Shown here piece after piece: positions 56,975 to 64,000 of a stretch of 64,000 nt of DNA. Source of the DNA: Gemmatimonadota bacterium (lineage in GTDB: Bacteria; Gemmatimonadota; Gemmatimonadetes; Gemmatimonadales; GWC2-71-9); the NCBI GenBank assembly GCA_027294455.1, contig JAPULZ010000171.1:40017-104016 (forward strand), given 5' to 3'. Numbering within the stretch: the stretch's first letter is position 1; every line of letters starts with the position of its first letter. A model generated the notes under the pieces. The model was not told where the DNA came from. It ran no database searches and saw only the letters and a list, made by a program, of their open reading frames with translations. A program made the position numbers and the translations under genes.

Positions 56975-57703
56975 TTACCGGTCGTCGTCGCCGGTCTGAA
57001 TAGTGAAACCAATCTGCTGCTGTACCAGCACTCGCACGGCCTGGCCCCGAACGCGGCCCGGTCGGAACAAGCTCCGGCGCACCACTTCGCGCGCCGGACC
57101 TTCAAATGCACGATTGGTCGAACTGAGAATCTTGATGGTTTCCCGCTCGACATGACCGCTCGTGTCGATCACGAACTCGAGGAGGACAACTCCTTCGATG
57201 CCCGCCTGCCGCAGCATTTCCGGATATCGCGCCATGGGTCCGGAGATCCGCTCGGGACGTTCGTCCACCGCGGCTTCGTTGAACGTCTGCGAGAAATCGA
57301 CGGGGCCCGTGCCGCCCTGGACACCGCTGAACACGCCGCCCTCGACCCCCACGCCCGAGAAATCGCGCGGGTCGAATCGCTCGGTGAGATCGATGGGCGG
57401 AATCTCCGTCGGAATGTCGATGGGCGCGTCGAGGGTCTGGAACCCCTTCGGCGGCGGATCGAGCGTCAGCACCTGCTGCTGCGGAGGTGGCTCTTCTTCC
57501 GGTTCCGGTTCCGGTTCTTCCTCGGTCAGGAAAATCATGGTCGTGTCCCCCACCACTTCTTCCTCGTTCACGTCAGCGGTCATCGTGGCGTTCACGGCAC
57601 CCCAAATGAGCAATCCGTGGATGACGGTGGACATGACGGTACTCGGCAGGCCCTTCTTGAAGGCGTTGCCCTGCGGGTTCGAAACGATCAATTGATCAAA
57701 CAC
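56975..57703 (-). CDS. tonB: Energy transducer TonB
   Basis: 242 residues from the GTG at 57703, chosen for a perfect AGGAGG seven bases upstream; the frame is open further upstream without signal-like sequence. N-terminal membrane helix around VIHGLLIWGAVNA, an acidic/Pro-rich EEEPEPEPEEEPPPQQQ linker, and a C-terminal TonB domain (YPEMLRQAGIEGVVLLEFVID ... LFRPGRVRGQAVRVLV). Heads the leftward TonB-ExbB-ExbD-ExbD-TonB operon. Confidence 0.9.
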   Translation of the reverse strand: MFDQLIVSNPQGNAFKKGLPSTVMSTVIHGLLIWGAVNATMTADVNEEEVVGDTTMIFLTEEEPEPEPEEEPPPQQQVLTLDPPPKGFQTLDAPIDIPTEIPPIDLTERFDPRDFSGVGVEGGVFSGVQGGTGPVDFSQTFNEAAVDERPERISGPMARYPEMLRQAGIEGVVLLEFVIDTSGHVERETIKILSSTNRAFEGPAREVVRRSLFRPGRVRGQAVRVLVQQQIGFTIQTGDDDR

Positions 57704-57900
57704 GCGGTCCTCCTGAGCGAGGTTGCAGGTCCAATGTACCCCGGCCACGGACGCCGTGGCTGGCAGGACCATGGGGCAAACATTACAAATCGATAAAAAC
57801 CGGATTACATAATTGGGCCGCTATCTGGACACCTTGTGCGCCCGCCTCGGCGCGACAGCCGTCATTTTATCTTCCGATCACCCGTCCCGCTAGAGGTGGG

Positions 57901-59433
57901 TCAAGCGAGTGCGACCGTGGGACTCTGCTCCGCCTCACCCCGGGGCAAAGTGACCCGGAACGTGGTGCCGTCGCCGCGGCGGCTGTGGACGGTTATGGAT
58001 CCGCCGTGTGCCTCGGCGATCCATCGGCAGATGGCCAGTCCCAGTCCGCTGCCCGGACGTTCACCGGTTCGGCTGCGCGCGGCGTCGGCCCGCCAGAAGC
58101 GATCGAAGATGTGGGGAAGGTCACCGGTGGCGATTCCTATTCCGGTGTCGGCAACCTCGATCACGATCTCCTCCGCTTCCTGCGTGCAAGTGATGTCGAT
58201 TTTGCCTCCTCGGGGGGTGTACTTGATCGCGTTGGTGAGGAGATTGAGCAGGAGCTGCCGCACCCGGCCCCGGTCTATTGGGATGATGATCGGGGAATCG
58301 GGACTCGACACGGCCACATCCACCGCGGCCTGCTCACCGAGCAGGTTGGCCGTCTCGGCGATCTCGCCCAGCAGTTCGCGGAAATCCGTTCGTTCCAGGT
58401 GCAGAGGGGCGCGTCCCTCATCTACCCGCGCCAACGTGAGGAGCGAATCGACAATTTCCGTCATCCGGTTGACTTCCACGAGGGTCTCCTCCAGAACCTC
58501 CATGACCTCGCGCGTGGCCGATGGGTGGGTGATGGCCCGCTCGACGCCGAATCGCAGCACGGTCAGCGGGGTCTTGAGCTCGTGACTGGCGTCGGCCGTG
58601 AAACGACGGAGGCTCAGGAAGTTCCGCTCCAACCTGATCAACATGGCGTTCAACGTCGTGGACAATCGGGCGAGCTCGGCGGTGTCGCGCACTTGAACGA
58701 CACGCCGGTGCAGGCTGCGCCCATCAGTGATGGCTTCGATCTCATCGATGATGGTGTCGACGGGCCGGAGGTTCCGGCCGGCGAGGACGTACCCGACGAT
58801 CATCGACGCCATGAGCAGAAACGGCGCACTCACCAGCATGCCGACGACGAGGTTGCGCGTCTCGTTGACGACCCCCGCCGTCGACGCCCCGGCCAGGATG
58901 CTCGCCACCCTCGAGCCGGCCCCGGTTATCGGGCGAGTGTAGTAGCGGATCTGGCCGGCCGGGGATCCCAGGTCGATGATGTCGTACCGTCCGCCGGGGT
59001 TGGGGTTCCGGGCCGCGTTGGCCAATCGTTCCAGCTGGTTGCTGACCGGGAGGCCAACACTGCGAATCGGGTTGTCCCGCAGCGAGCCGGCTTTGACCGT
59101 CGCGTAGAGGACCCCGCCTGTAGAGTCCACGATGACGACATAGTCTTGCACGGAGACCAGCAGATCGCCGACCCGCTGATCGAGCGCGGACTCGATGAGG
59201 GGTGCGCCGGTGGAATCCCGCCCGACCGTGTCTACCACAACCACATGTCCCAGGCGGTCGTAGGCGTCCGCCACGAGGGCGGCGATGATATCGGCCTGCA
59301 CTCCGGCGCGGGGATCGAGTTGCGCGAACCGGTCGGCCCGCTGCACGAAGTAGATGGTGGCCGCGAAGGCGAACATCGTGGTCGCAAGCGCAATGGCGTA
59401 TCCCACCGCCAGACGCCCCCGAATCGTCCGCAT
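57901..59433 (-). CDS. Membrane sensor histidine kinase (EnvZ/PhoR type)
   Basis: 510 residues. Two membrane helices (VGYAIALATTMFAFAATIYFV and VVGMLVSAPFLLMASMIVGYVLAG) enclose a periplasmic sensor of about 170 residues, followed by HAMP (NLRPVDTIIDEIEAI), HisKA with the phosphorylatable His in FTADASHELKTPLTVL, and an HATPase domain with DTGIGI and GSGLGLAI. Overlaps the response regulator stop by one base. Confidence 0.92.
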   Translation of the reverse strand: MRTIRGRLAVGYAIALATTMFAFAATIYFVQRADRFAQLDPRAGVQADIIAALVADAYDRLGHVVVVDTVGRDSTGAPLIESALDQRVGDLLVSVQDYVVIVDSTGGVLYATVKAGSLRDNPIRSVGLPVSNQLERLANAARNPNPGGRYDIIDLGSPAGQIRYYTRPITGAGSRVASILAGASTAGVVNETRNLVVGMLVSAPFLLMASMIVGYVLAGRNLRPVDTIIDEIEAITDGRSLHRRVVQVRDTAELARLSTTLNAMLIRLERNFLSLRRFTADASHELKTPLTVLRFGVERAITHPSATREVMEVLEETLVEVNRMTEIVDSLLTLARVDEGRAPLHLERTDFRELLGEIAETANLLGEQAAVDVAVSSPDSPIIIPIDRGRVRQLLLNLLTNAIKYTPRGGKIDITCTQEAEEIVIEVADTGIGIATGDLPHIFDRFWRADAARSRTGERPGSGLGLAICRWIAEAHGGSITVHSRRGDGTTFRVTLPRGEAEQSPTVALA

Positions 59434-60101
59434 CAGGCCCGCAACACGTAGCCCACACCCCGCACGGTGTGAATCAGGCGGCCGAAGCCCCCCTCATCGA
59501 TTTTCTTGCGGAGACGGTTGATGACCACGTCGACGATGTTGGTGCCGGGATCGAAGTTGTAGCCCCACGCATATTCCGTTATTAGGGTCCTCGAGAGCAC
59601 GCGGCCCTCGTTCCGCGCGAGGTACTCGAGCACCACGTACTCCTTGGGCGTCAACTCTACGACCGTGTCCCCACGCTTGACCTCGCGACTCCCGGTGTCG
59701 ATCACGAGGTCACCGATCTGCACCGTGGGAGCTTTGATCGCGCGCGGCCGACGTCCGAGCGCTTCCACGCGGGCCAGCAATTCCTCGAACGAGAACGGCT
59801 TCGTTACATAATCGTCGGCACCCATGCGCAGCGCTTGGACCTTGGAGTCCACGGCATCTTGGGCGGTGAGCACCAGGACCGGCGTGCCGACGCCGCGATC
59901 TCTCAGCGTCCGGAGCACCTCGATCCCCGTGAGGGACGGCAGCCGGAGATCCAACACGATGACGTCATATTCCCCGCGCGACCCCCGTTCGAGGCCCTCC
60001 GCACCGTCGGCAACGAGATCCACGTTGGCCCCATGCTCCTCGAGGCCCCGCTGGACGAATCGCCCCACGGTCGGGTCGTCCTCGATCACCAAGATCTTCA
60101 C
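59433..60101 (-). CDS. OmpR/PhoB-family response regulator
   Basis: 222 residues from the GTG at 60101 ([13 protein letters not shown]), which overlaps the PAS kinase stop. Receiver with DD near residue 8, phospho-acceptor D51 in VLDLRLPSLTG and K101 in VTKPFS; winged-helix DNA-binding C-terminal domain (ELTPKEYVVLEYLARNEGRVLSRTLI ... NIVDVVINRLRKKID). One regulator lies between two kinases. Confidence 0.95.
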   Translation of the reverse strand: MKILVIEDDPTVGRFVQRGLEEHGANVDLVADGAEGLERGSRGEYDVIVLDLRLPSLTGIEVLRTLRDRGVGTPVLVLTAQDAVDSKVQALRMGADDYVTKPFSFEELLARVEALGRRPRAIKAPTVQIGDLVIDTGSREVKRGDTVVELTPKEYVVLEYLARNEGRVLSRTLITEYAWGYNFDPGTNIVDVVINRLRKKIDEGGFGRLIHTVRGVGYVLRA

Positions 60102-61654
60102 ACGTCTTCGCTCACGGGCAGGAAGATCCGAAACGTCGACCCGACGCCGTATTGCGAATCGACGACCATCCGTCCGCGGTGTTGCTGGACGATGCCGTAG
60201 CAGATGGACAAGCCCAATCCGGTCCCCCGGCCCGGCGGCTTCGTCGTGAAGAACGGCTCGAAGATCTTGGGCAGATCTTCCCCTTTGATTCCCAGACCCG
60301 TGTCGGCCAGCTCCACTATGATCTCGTCCGAGCGTTCGGGGTTGGTGATCGTGGTGACGGTGAGCTTGCCTGCACCTTCCATGGAATCGATGGCATTCAT
60401 CATGAGCGCCAGAAAAACCTGGATCAGCTGCTTCGTATTGGCGGCGATGGACGGCAGCGAGTCGCCCAGACACCGTACGAGATCGATTTTGCGAAACCGC
60501 TCGTGGTGCTTGATAAGGAACAGCGCATCCTCCACGATGCTGTTGATCGACGCCAGCGTCTTCGCCTGGGCCTTGGGACTGGAGAAGTCCAGGAGACCGT
60601 CGATGATGGCCTGGCATCGCTCCAGCTCGGAGTCGATGATCCGCAGGTACTCGTCGAACCCGACTTTCGCATTGGTAGGGAGCTCGGGCACGCGGAGCAT
60701 CAAGGCTTCGTTGCACGCCCCAATGGTGGCCAGGGGGTTGTTGATCTCGTGCATGACACCGGCCGCCAGCTGTCCCACCGCCGCGAGCTTTTCGGTCTGG
60801 GCGATCTGCTGCTGGATATCCCGCCACTCTGTGATGTCCTCGCCGATCGTGATGACATGGGTGATGTCTTCATCATGCAATCGCATGGGAATCTTGCTGA
60901 TGCGGTAGTGGCGCAACTCGCCGGTGGCCGTCGAGCCGATATCGATCTGCTCCATCTCGCCGGTCGCGAACACCCTGTCGAATTCCGCCTTCAACAGATC
61001 CCGGGGTTGCCGGCTGAGCACCTCGTACACCTCGCGGCCCAGCGCCTCGTCGCGGGAGATGCCCTGCGCGCCAACCTCACGCTTGCGATTCCACGCCTGG
61101 ATCCGGTATTCGCGGTCGACGACGTACAGCCCCACGGGGAGCGAATCGATGATCTTGGAGGTGAACCGCCGTTGGGCTTCGGTTTCGCGGGTGCGAAACG
61201 CCACCTCGGCAGCGAGGTCCTCGGACAACTCGATGGAGGCGAGCCACGGGGCCATGATGTTGGCCACGATGCGCAGGACCTGCCGTTTGGTCGCGGCGTC
61301 GGCTGCGTCCCCCAGCCGGGCCTCCAAGAGCCCGATGGGCTCAGCGCCGCTGTAGAGGGGGAGGCACACATGTTGCCCACTCGACCGAGGGCCGGGGTCG
61401 GCGATCCAGGTGGACACCGCCGCGGCCTGGTCGGCACTCGGCGCCGCATCACCCTCACGCACGACCGCGCGGTAGCTTGTGCTGTCCTGGGCCTTCACCC
61501 ACACCCGGCAACTCTCGAGGTCGAGGTCGCGGCCGAGAGCGTCCACCACACCCGGCAGCACGTCCTCCGATCGGGCCCCGGCCTGGAGAAACGCCGTCAC
61601 GTCGGCCAGAGCGTTCAACACCGACGACACGGAACGATCCTGCTCGGACGTCAT
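60098..61654 (-). CDS. GAF/PAS sensor histidine kinase (NtrB/AtoS type), soluble
   Basis: 518 residues, no clear membrane segment. GAF-like domain at about 20-150 ([22 protein letters not shown]), PAS domain at about 170-290 ([22 protein letters not shown]), HisKA with H in [17 protein letters not shown], and HATPase with DTGLGI and GTGLGLSI. Cytoplasmic kinase. Overlaps the peroxiredoxin start region by 4 bases (ATGA) and the regulator by 4, in one operon. Confidence 0.92.
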   Translation of the reverse strand: MTSEQDRSVSSVLNALADVTAFLQAGARSEDVLPGVVDALGRDLDLESCRVWVKAQDSTSYRAVVREGDAAPSADQAAAVSTWIADPGPRSSGQHVCLPLYSGAEPIGLLEARLGDAADAATKRQVLRIVANIMAPWLASIELSEDLAAEVAFRTRETEAQRRFTSKIIDSLPVGLYVVDREYRIQAWNRKREVGAQGISRDEALGREVYEVLSRQPRDLLKAEFDRVFATGEMEQIDIGSTATGELRHYRISKIPMRLHDEDITHVITIGEDITEWRDIQQQIAQTEKLAAVGQLAAGVMHEINNPLATIGACNEALMLRVPELPTNAKVGFDEYLRIIDSELERCQAIIDGLLDFSSPKAQAKTLASINSIVEDALFLIKHHERFRKIDLVRCLGDSLPSIAANTKQLIQVFLALMMNAIDSMEGAGKLTVTTITNPERSDEIIVELADTGLGIKGEDLPKIFEPFFTTKPPGRGTGLGLSICYGIVQQHRGRMVVDSQYGVGSTFRIFLPVSEDV

Positions 61655-62127
61655 GCGAGCTTCCCAAGCTCAGTGAGGAGTTCGGCGTTGTCTCGCTTGT
61701 CGGCGAGCGCCGCCTCCGTGAACGTCCAGCGAACGATGCCCGCCTTGTCGATGACGACGTACGCCCGGCGTGAAAAGAACGTGTCTTCCATCAAGGTACC
61801 ATAGCTCCGGCACACTTCACGCTTGAAGTCGCTGAGCAGGTCGATGCCGATGTCGTGCTTCGCCTGGAACGCCTTCAGGGCCGGAACGGAGTCCACGCTC
61901 ACGCCGAACACCTTGGCGTCCACGTCCTCGAACTGCGAGAGATCCTGCGTGAAGTCGCACAGCTCCGCCGTACACACCGACGTGAACGCGAGGGGAAAAA
62001 AGGCGAGCACCACATTGGACTCTCCGCGAAGCAACGACAGGGTCACGTCCGCGCCCGCGGTGGACGCAAGGGTGAAATCGGGGGCCGGGTCCCCCACCCG
62101 GGGAAGTGTGGGCGCTACCGCGGTCAT
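61651..62127 (-). CDS. Peroxiredoxin (AhpE/TSA-like)
   Basis: 158 residues from the ATG at 62127 (GTG at 62130 adds one). Peroxidatic Cys C52 in [15 protein letters not shown] (PxxxT/SxxC); C57 lies nearby and may be resolving or structural. Thioredoxin fold with [12 protein letters not shown] and [13 protein letters not shown]. Reduces H2O2 and alkyl peroxides with thiol donors. Directly coupled to the PAS kinase gene, and divergent from the superoxide dismutase gene across a 208-base region. Confidence 0.9.
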   Translation of the reverse strand: MTAVAPTLPRVGDPAPDFTLASTAGADVTLSLLRGESNVVLAFFPLAFTSVCTAELCDFTQDLSQFEDVDAKVFGVSVDSVPALKAFQAKHDIGIDLLSDFKREVCRSYGTLMEDTFFSRRAYVVIDKAGIVRWTFTEAALADKRDNAELLTELGKLA

Positions 62128-62335
62128 CACGGCTCTCCAGGCGATAGTTGGCTAAAGCTCCATCGGACAGGCACATACCGCACGTGCCCATGCGAGGGGA
62201 AGTTGGCAAGACCAGGACGAACAAGCAACTCTCCCGACCGATGGGCTGTTGGGTCCCTACCCCACATCCCTTGCACCCGCCGGCCCCCGATGCAAATTAC
62301 CTCGACCGCAATTCACGTTTCCCGAGGAGCACCGG
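62128..62335. promoter_or_regulatory. Divergent intergenic region, peroxiredoxin/superoxide dismutase
   Basis: 208 bases between the two divergent starts, so both promoters and any redox regulator site should lie here. A candidate for sodA is TTGCAC with CAAATT 16 bases further (62270-62297). No repeats or obvious operator seen. Confidence 0.4.
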
Positions 62336-62944
62336 ATGGCACACACACTTCCCGATCTTCCCTACGCCCACGACGCGCTCGAGCCGCACATCGACGCCCG
62401 CACCATGGAGATTCACCACGGCAAACACCACAACGCCTACGTGACCAAGCTGAATGAGGCGTTGGACAAGCACCCCGAGCTCCACAAGAAAGACCTCGCG
62501 GATTTGCTGCGCGATATCAAGTCGGTGCCCGAGGCAATCCGCGGCGCAGTCCGCAACCACGGAGGGGGCCACGCGAATCACTCACTGTTCTGGCAGGTGA
62601 TGAGCCCTGACGGCGGCGGGGGGCCCTCGGGAGCGCTGGCCGACGCGATCACCAGCACGTTTGGCGACTTTCATTCCTTTAAGAACACCTTCTCCACCAA
62701 CGGGGCCACGCGGTTCGGAAGCGGCTGGTCCTGGCTCGTGGTGAGCGGCGGCCAACTCGAAGCCTACAGTACCGCCAACCAGGACAGTCCCCTGATGGAC
62801 GGCAAGACCCCGATCCTGGGGTTGGACGTGTGGGAACATGCGTACTACCTGCATTACCAGAACCGCCGGCCGGACTACATCGCCGCCTGGTGGAACGTGG
62901 TCAACTGGAAAGAAGTCGCCAGCCGGTTCGACGCCGCCAAGTAG
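62336..62944 (+). CDS. sodA: Superoxide dismutase (Mn/Fe family)
   Basis: 202 residues from the ATG at 62336, with GAGGAG 9 bases upstream. Metal ligands: H27 ([13 protein letters not shown]), H in [11 protein letters not shown] near 80, and D and H in [20 protein letters not shown]. Both DVWEHAYY and the Gln/Gly pattern fit the Mn/Fe fold; metal preference is not resolved. Divergent from the peroxiredoxin-kinase operon, forming an oxidative-stress locus. Confidence 0.96.
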   Translation: MAHTLPDLPYAHDALEPHIDARTMEIHHGKHHNAYVTKLNEALDKHPELHKKDLADLLRDIKSVPEAIRGAVRNHGGGHANHSLFWQVMSPDGGGGPSGALADAITSTFGDFHSFKNTFSTNGATRFGSGWSWLVVSGGQLEAYSTANQDSPLMDGKTPILGLDVWEHAYYLHYQNRRPDYIAAWWNVVNWKEVASRFDAAK

Positions 62945-63232
62945 ACGGCCGATTTTGGGCTTGCTCAGTGCGAGAGAACCGGTTATGCAAAAGTGTCGGT
63001 GCGCAGCATGCACGTAGGTCCCGGAGCGCGCGTTGGTTCTTAGGGACACGATTGGGATGACCGGACGCAATGAAAACCACAGCGCGCGGAGGGACCTATG
63101 TGCATGCGGAGCCGGGAGTCTCCCGGTATCATACAGCCCGCCTGCAAAAATCTGCTGCGAATCGGGAGCGCGCGGACCGGCATCACAGCATCGATGGGCC
63201 CCGCACGAAAGATTGGTCGGTAGCCCGAGGAG

Positions 63233-63305
63233 TGGAGCGGATGGGGCTCGAACCCACGACCCCCGGCTTGCAAAGCCGGTGCTCTCCCAGCTGAGCTACC
63301 GCCCC
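63233..63305 (-). tRNA. tRNA-Ala (anticodon TGC)
   Basis: 73 bases read on the minus strand from 63305: acceptor GGGGCGG pairs with CCGCTCC (one G-T pair), D arm GCTCAGCTGGGAGAGC, anticodon stem-loop CCGGCTTTGCAAGCCGG with TGC at 63270-63272, T arm GTGGGTTCGAGCCCCAT, discriminator A; CCA not encoded. The recombinase stop lies 87 bases upstream of the tRNA 5' end. Confidence 0.96.
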
Positions 63306-63391
63306 GAAGTGTAACGACTGCAACAAGATAACACGGTCCAACTCCTGGTTGCCACAGCGTCTGTGCAAGAAACTGTGCAAGTTGGGCCGCT

Positions 63392-64000
63392 TCATACGCG
63401 TTTCTCCCTCAACTCACCGGCGCCCAGCACGACTCGCAACATAGTCGCCTCATCCGGCTGCTGGTAGCAACGCTGCAGCGTTTCCACGCTCGACCAGCCC
63501 CCGGCTCGCGCTACATCTGCCGCGCTGAGGTGTTTCCGCTCGGTGGCCCACTTACGACGGAACGCGTGCCAGAGCGACCCCCGCTGCTTCGGTACGCCCG
63601 CGAGCCGTTCCGCCCGTTGGAGCCAGGTACGGACGCGCTCGTACGCAATCGGCCGCGTCTGGTCGGTGGGCGAGGGAAATAGGCACGCTGCACCGATCCC
63701 AGGGCGCTCAGCCAATATCCGGTCGAGTGTTCCCCGTACGCAGGGCGAGATCGGAACCAGCCACTCTCGGCCCTGCTTGTCCGTGTCGGCTGGCCAGCAG
63801 ATGGCACCAGGCGGTCCTTCACCGGGCCGGAGGTCCTCGTAGCGCAGTTGCAGCACCGCCGAAATCCGCCGACCGGTGCCATTCACGATATCCAACAACT
63901 CGCTTAAGTAGCTGCGCCGCTTGGCACGCCCGCTGTCCCACCAGACCTCCATCACAACGCTGTCGGACACCGACCGCAGTGCCTCGTATCGGTCCTGCGT
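63392..64000 (-). CDS. Tyrosine recombinase / phage-type integrase (partial, N-terminus beyond window)
   Basis: Open to the right edge of the window; at least 202 codons. Catalytic residues seen: Arg in GTGRRISAVLQLRYEDL, HxxR in LWHAFRRKWA, and Tyr in TLQRCYQQPD near the C-terminus. The Lys of the beta-hairpin is likely in the DTDKQGREWLVP region. These are site-specific recombinases of the XerC/lambda Int class. It reads toward the 5' end of tRNA-Ala. Whether the rest of an element lies to the right cannot be seen. Confidence 0.88.
   Translation of the reverse strand, partial: TQDRYEALRSVSDSVVMEVWWDSGRAKRRSYLSELLDIVNGTGRRISAVLQLRYEDLRPGEGPPGAICWPADTDKQGREWLVPISPCVRGTLDRILAERPGIGAACLFPSPTDQTRPIAYERVRTWLQRAERLAGVPKQRGSLWHAFRRKWATERKHLSAADVARAGGWSSVETLQRCYQQPDEATMLRVVLGAGELREKRV

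Noticed and set aside
63070..63294. Small plus-strand frame between sodA and tRNA-Ala
   Set aside because: Overlaps the tRNA gene on the other strand and has no ribosome site or recognisable sequence.
63361..63381. Direct repeat CTGTGCAAG twice, 12 bases apart, beside the integrase
   Set aside because: A 9-mer pair at this spacing is expected by chance several times in a window this size; could be arm-type sites but nothing supports that.

Overview
This is a GC-rich, gene-dense chromosomal segment from a Gram-negative (diderm) bacterium. BamD-type and other lipoproteins, two TonB proteins with ExbB/ExbD, a SEC-C-tailed SecA and a MurB/amidase/NamZ/NagZ set all point to an outer-membrane cell. 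Gene content and style (very short gaps, frequent GTG/TTG starts, GTGA/ATGA overlaps) would fit Gemmatimonadota, but that is an inference, not a proof. Nearly everything from 1 to about 46.5 kb lies on the minus strand, apart from rpmB and one tRNA.

Layout: 1-9.5 kb is housekeeping (tsaB fragment, tsaE, uvrB, rel, radC, secA, nadD). 9.5-11.9 kb holds three TPR proteins, the first two with lipoprotein signals. 11.8-25.2 kb is a sugar-nucleotide block: UDP-GlcA to UDP-GalA and UDP-Xyl (GAE, UXS, Ugd), a WbpA/B/E/D-like route to a diacetamido-uronic acid, and GDP-D-rhamnose (Gmd, Rmd), with murB and carB embedded in it. 25.3-28.6 kb is the alpha-operon group (rpmJ, rpsM, rpsK, rpsD, rpoA, rplQ) facing rpmB. 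28.6-36.8 kb carries pyrD/pyrF, a TPR lipoprotein, an amidase, smpB, tRNA-Leu, trxB and a PHP phosphoesterase. 36.8-40.2 kb encodes a 2-oxo acid dehydrogenase (E1 alpha, E1 beta, E2).

40.5-45.3 kb is the most unusual part. A CDP-alcohol phosphatidyltransferase, inositol-phosphate synthase, a cupredoxin-like membrane protein and a full-length copper-ATPase homologue are joined by 4-8 base overlaps. The ATPase homologue has lost its phosphorylated Asp, CPC motif, actuator TGE loop, GDGxND Asp and the second CxxC, and the cupredoxin has lost some expected copper ligands. It looks like a maintained pseudo-pump rather than a transporter.

45.3-52.4 kb is a probable muropeptide-recycling group (NamZ, divergent NagZ, a beta-lactamase-fold protein, an SSS symporter, a BadF/MurK-like kinase) with an IscA/ErpA gene inserted. 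52.4-57.7 kb has a signal-peptide-bearing NhaC antiporter and a TonB-ExbB-ExbD-ExbD-TonB cluster. 57.9-62.1 kb is a peroxiredoxin-kinase-regulator-kinase operon, followed by a divergent superoxide dismutase. The right edge holds tRNA-Ala and a tyrosine recombinase that runs off the window, possibly the border of an integrated element.
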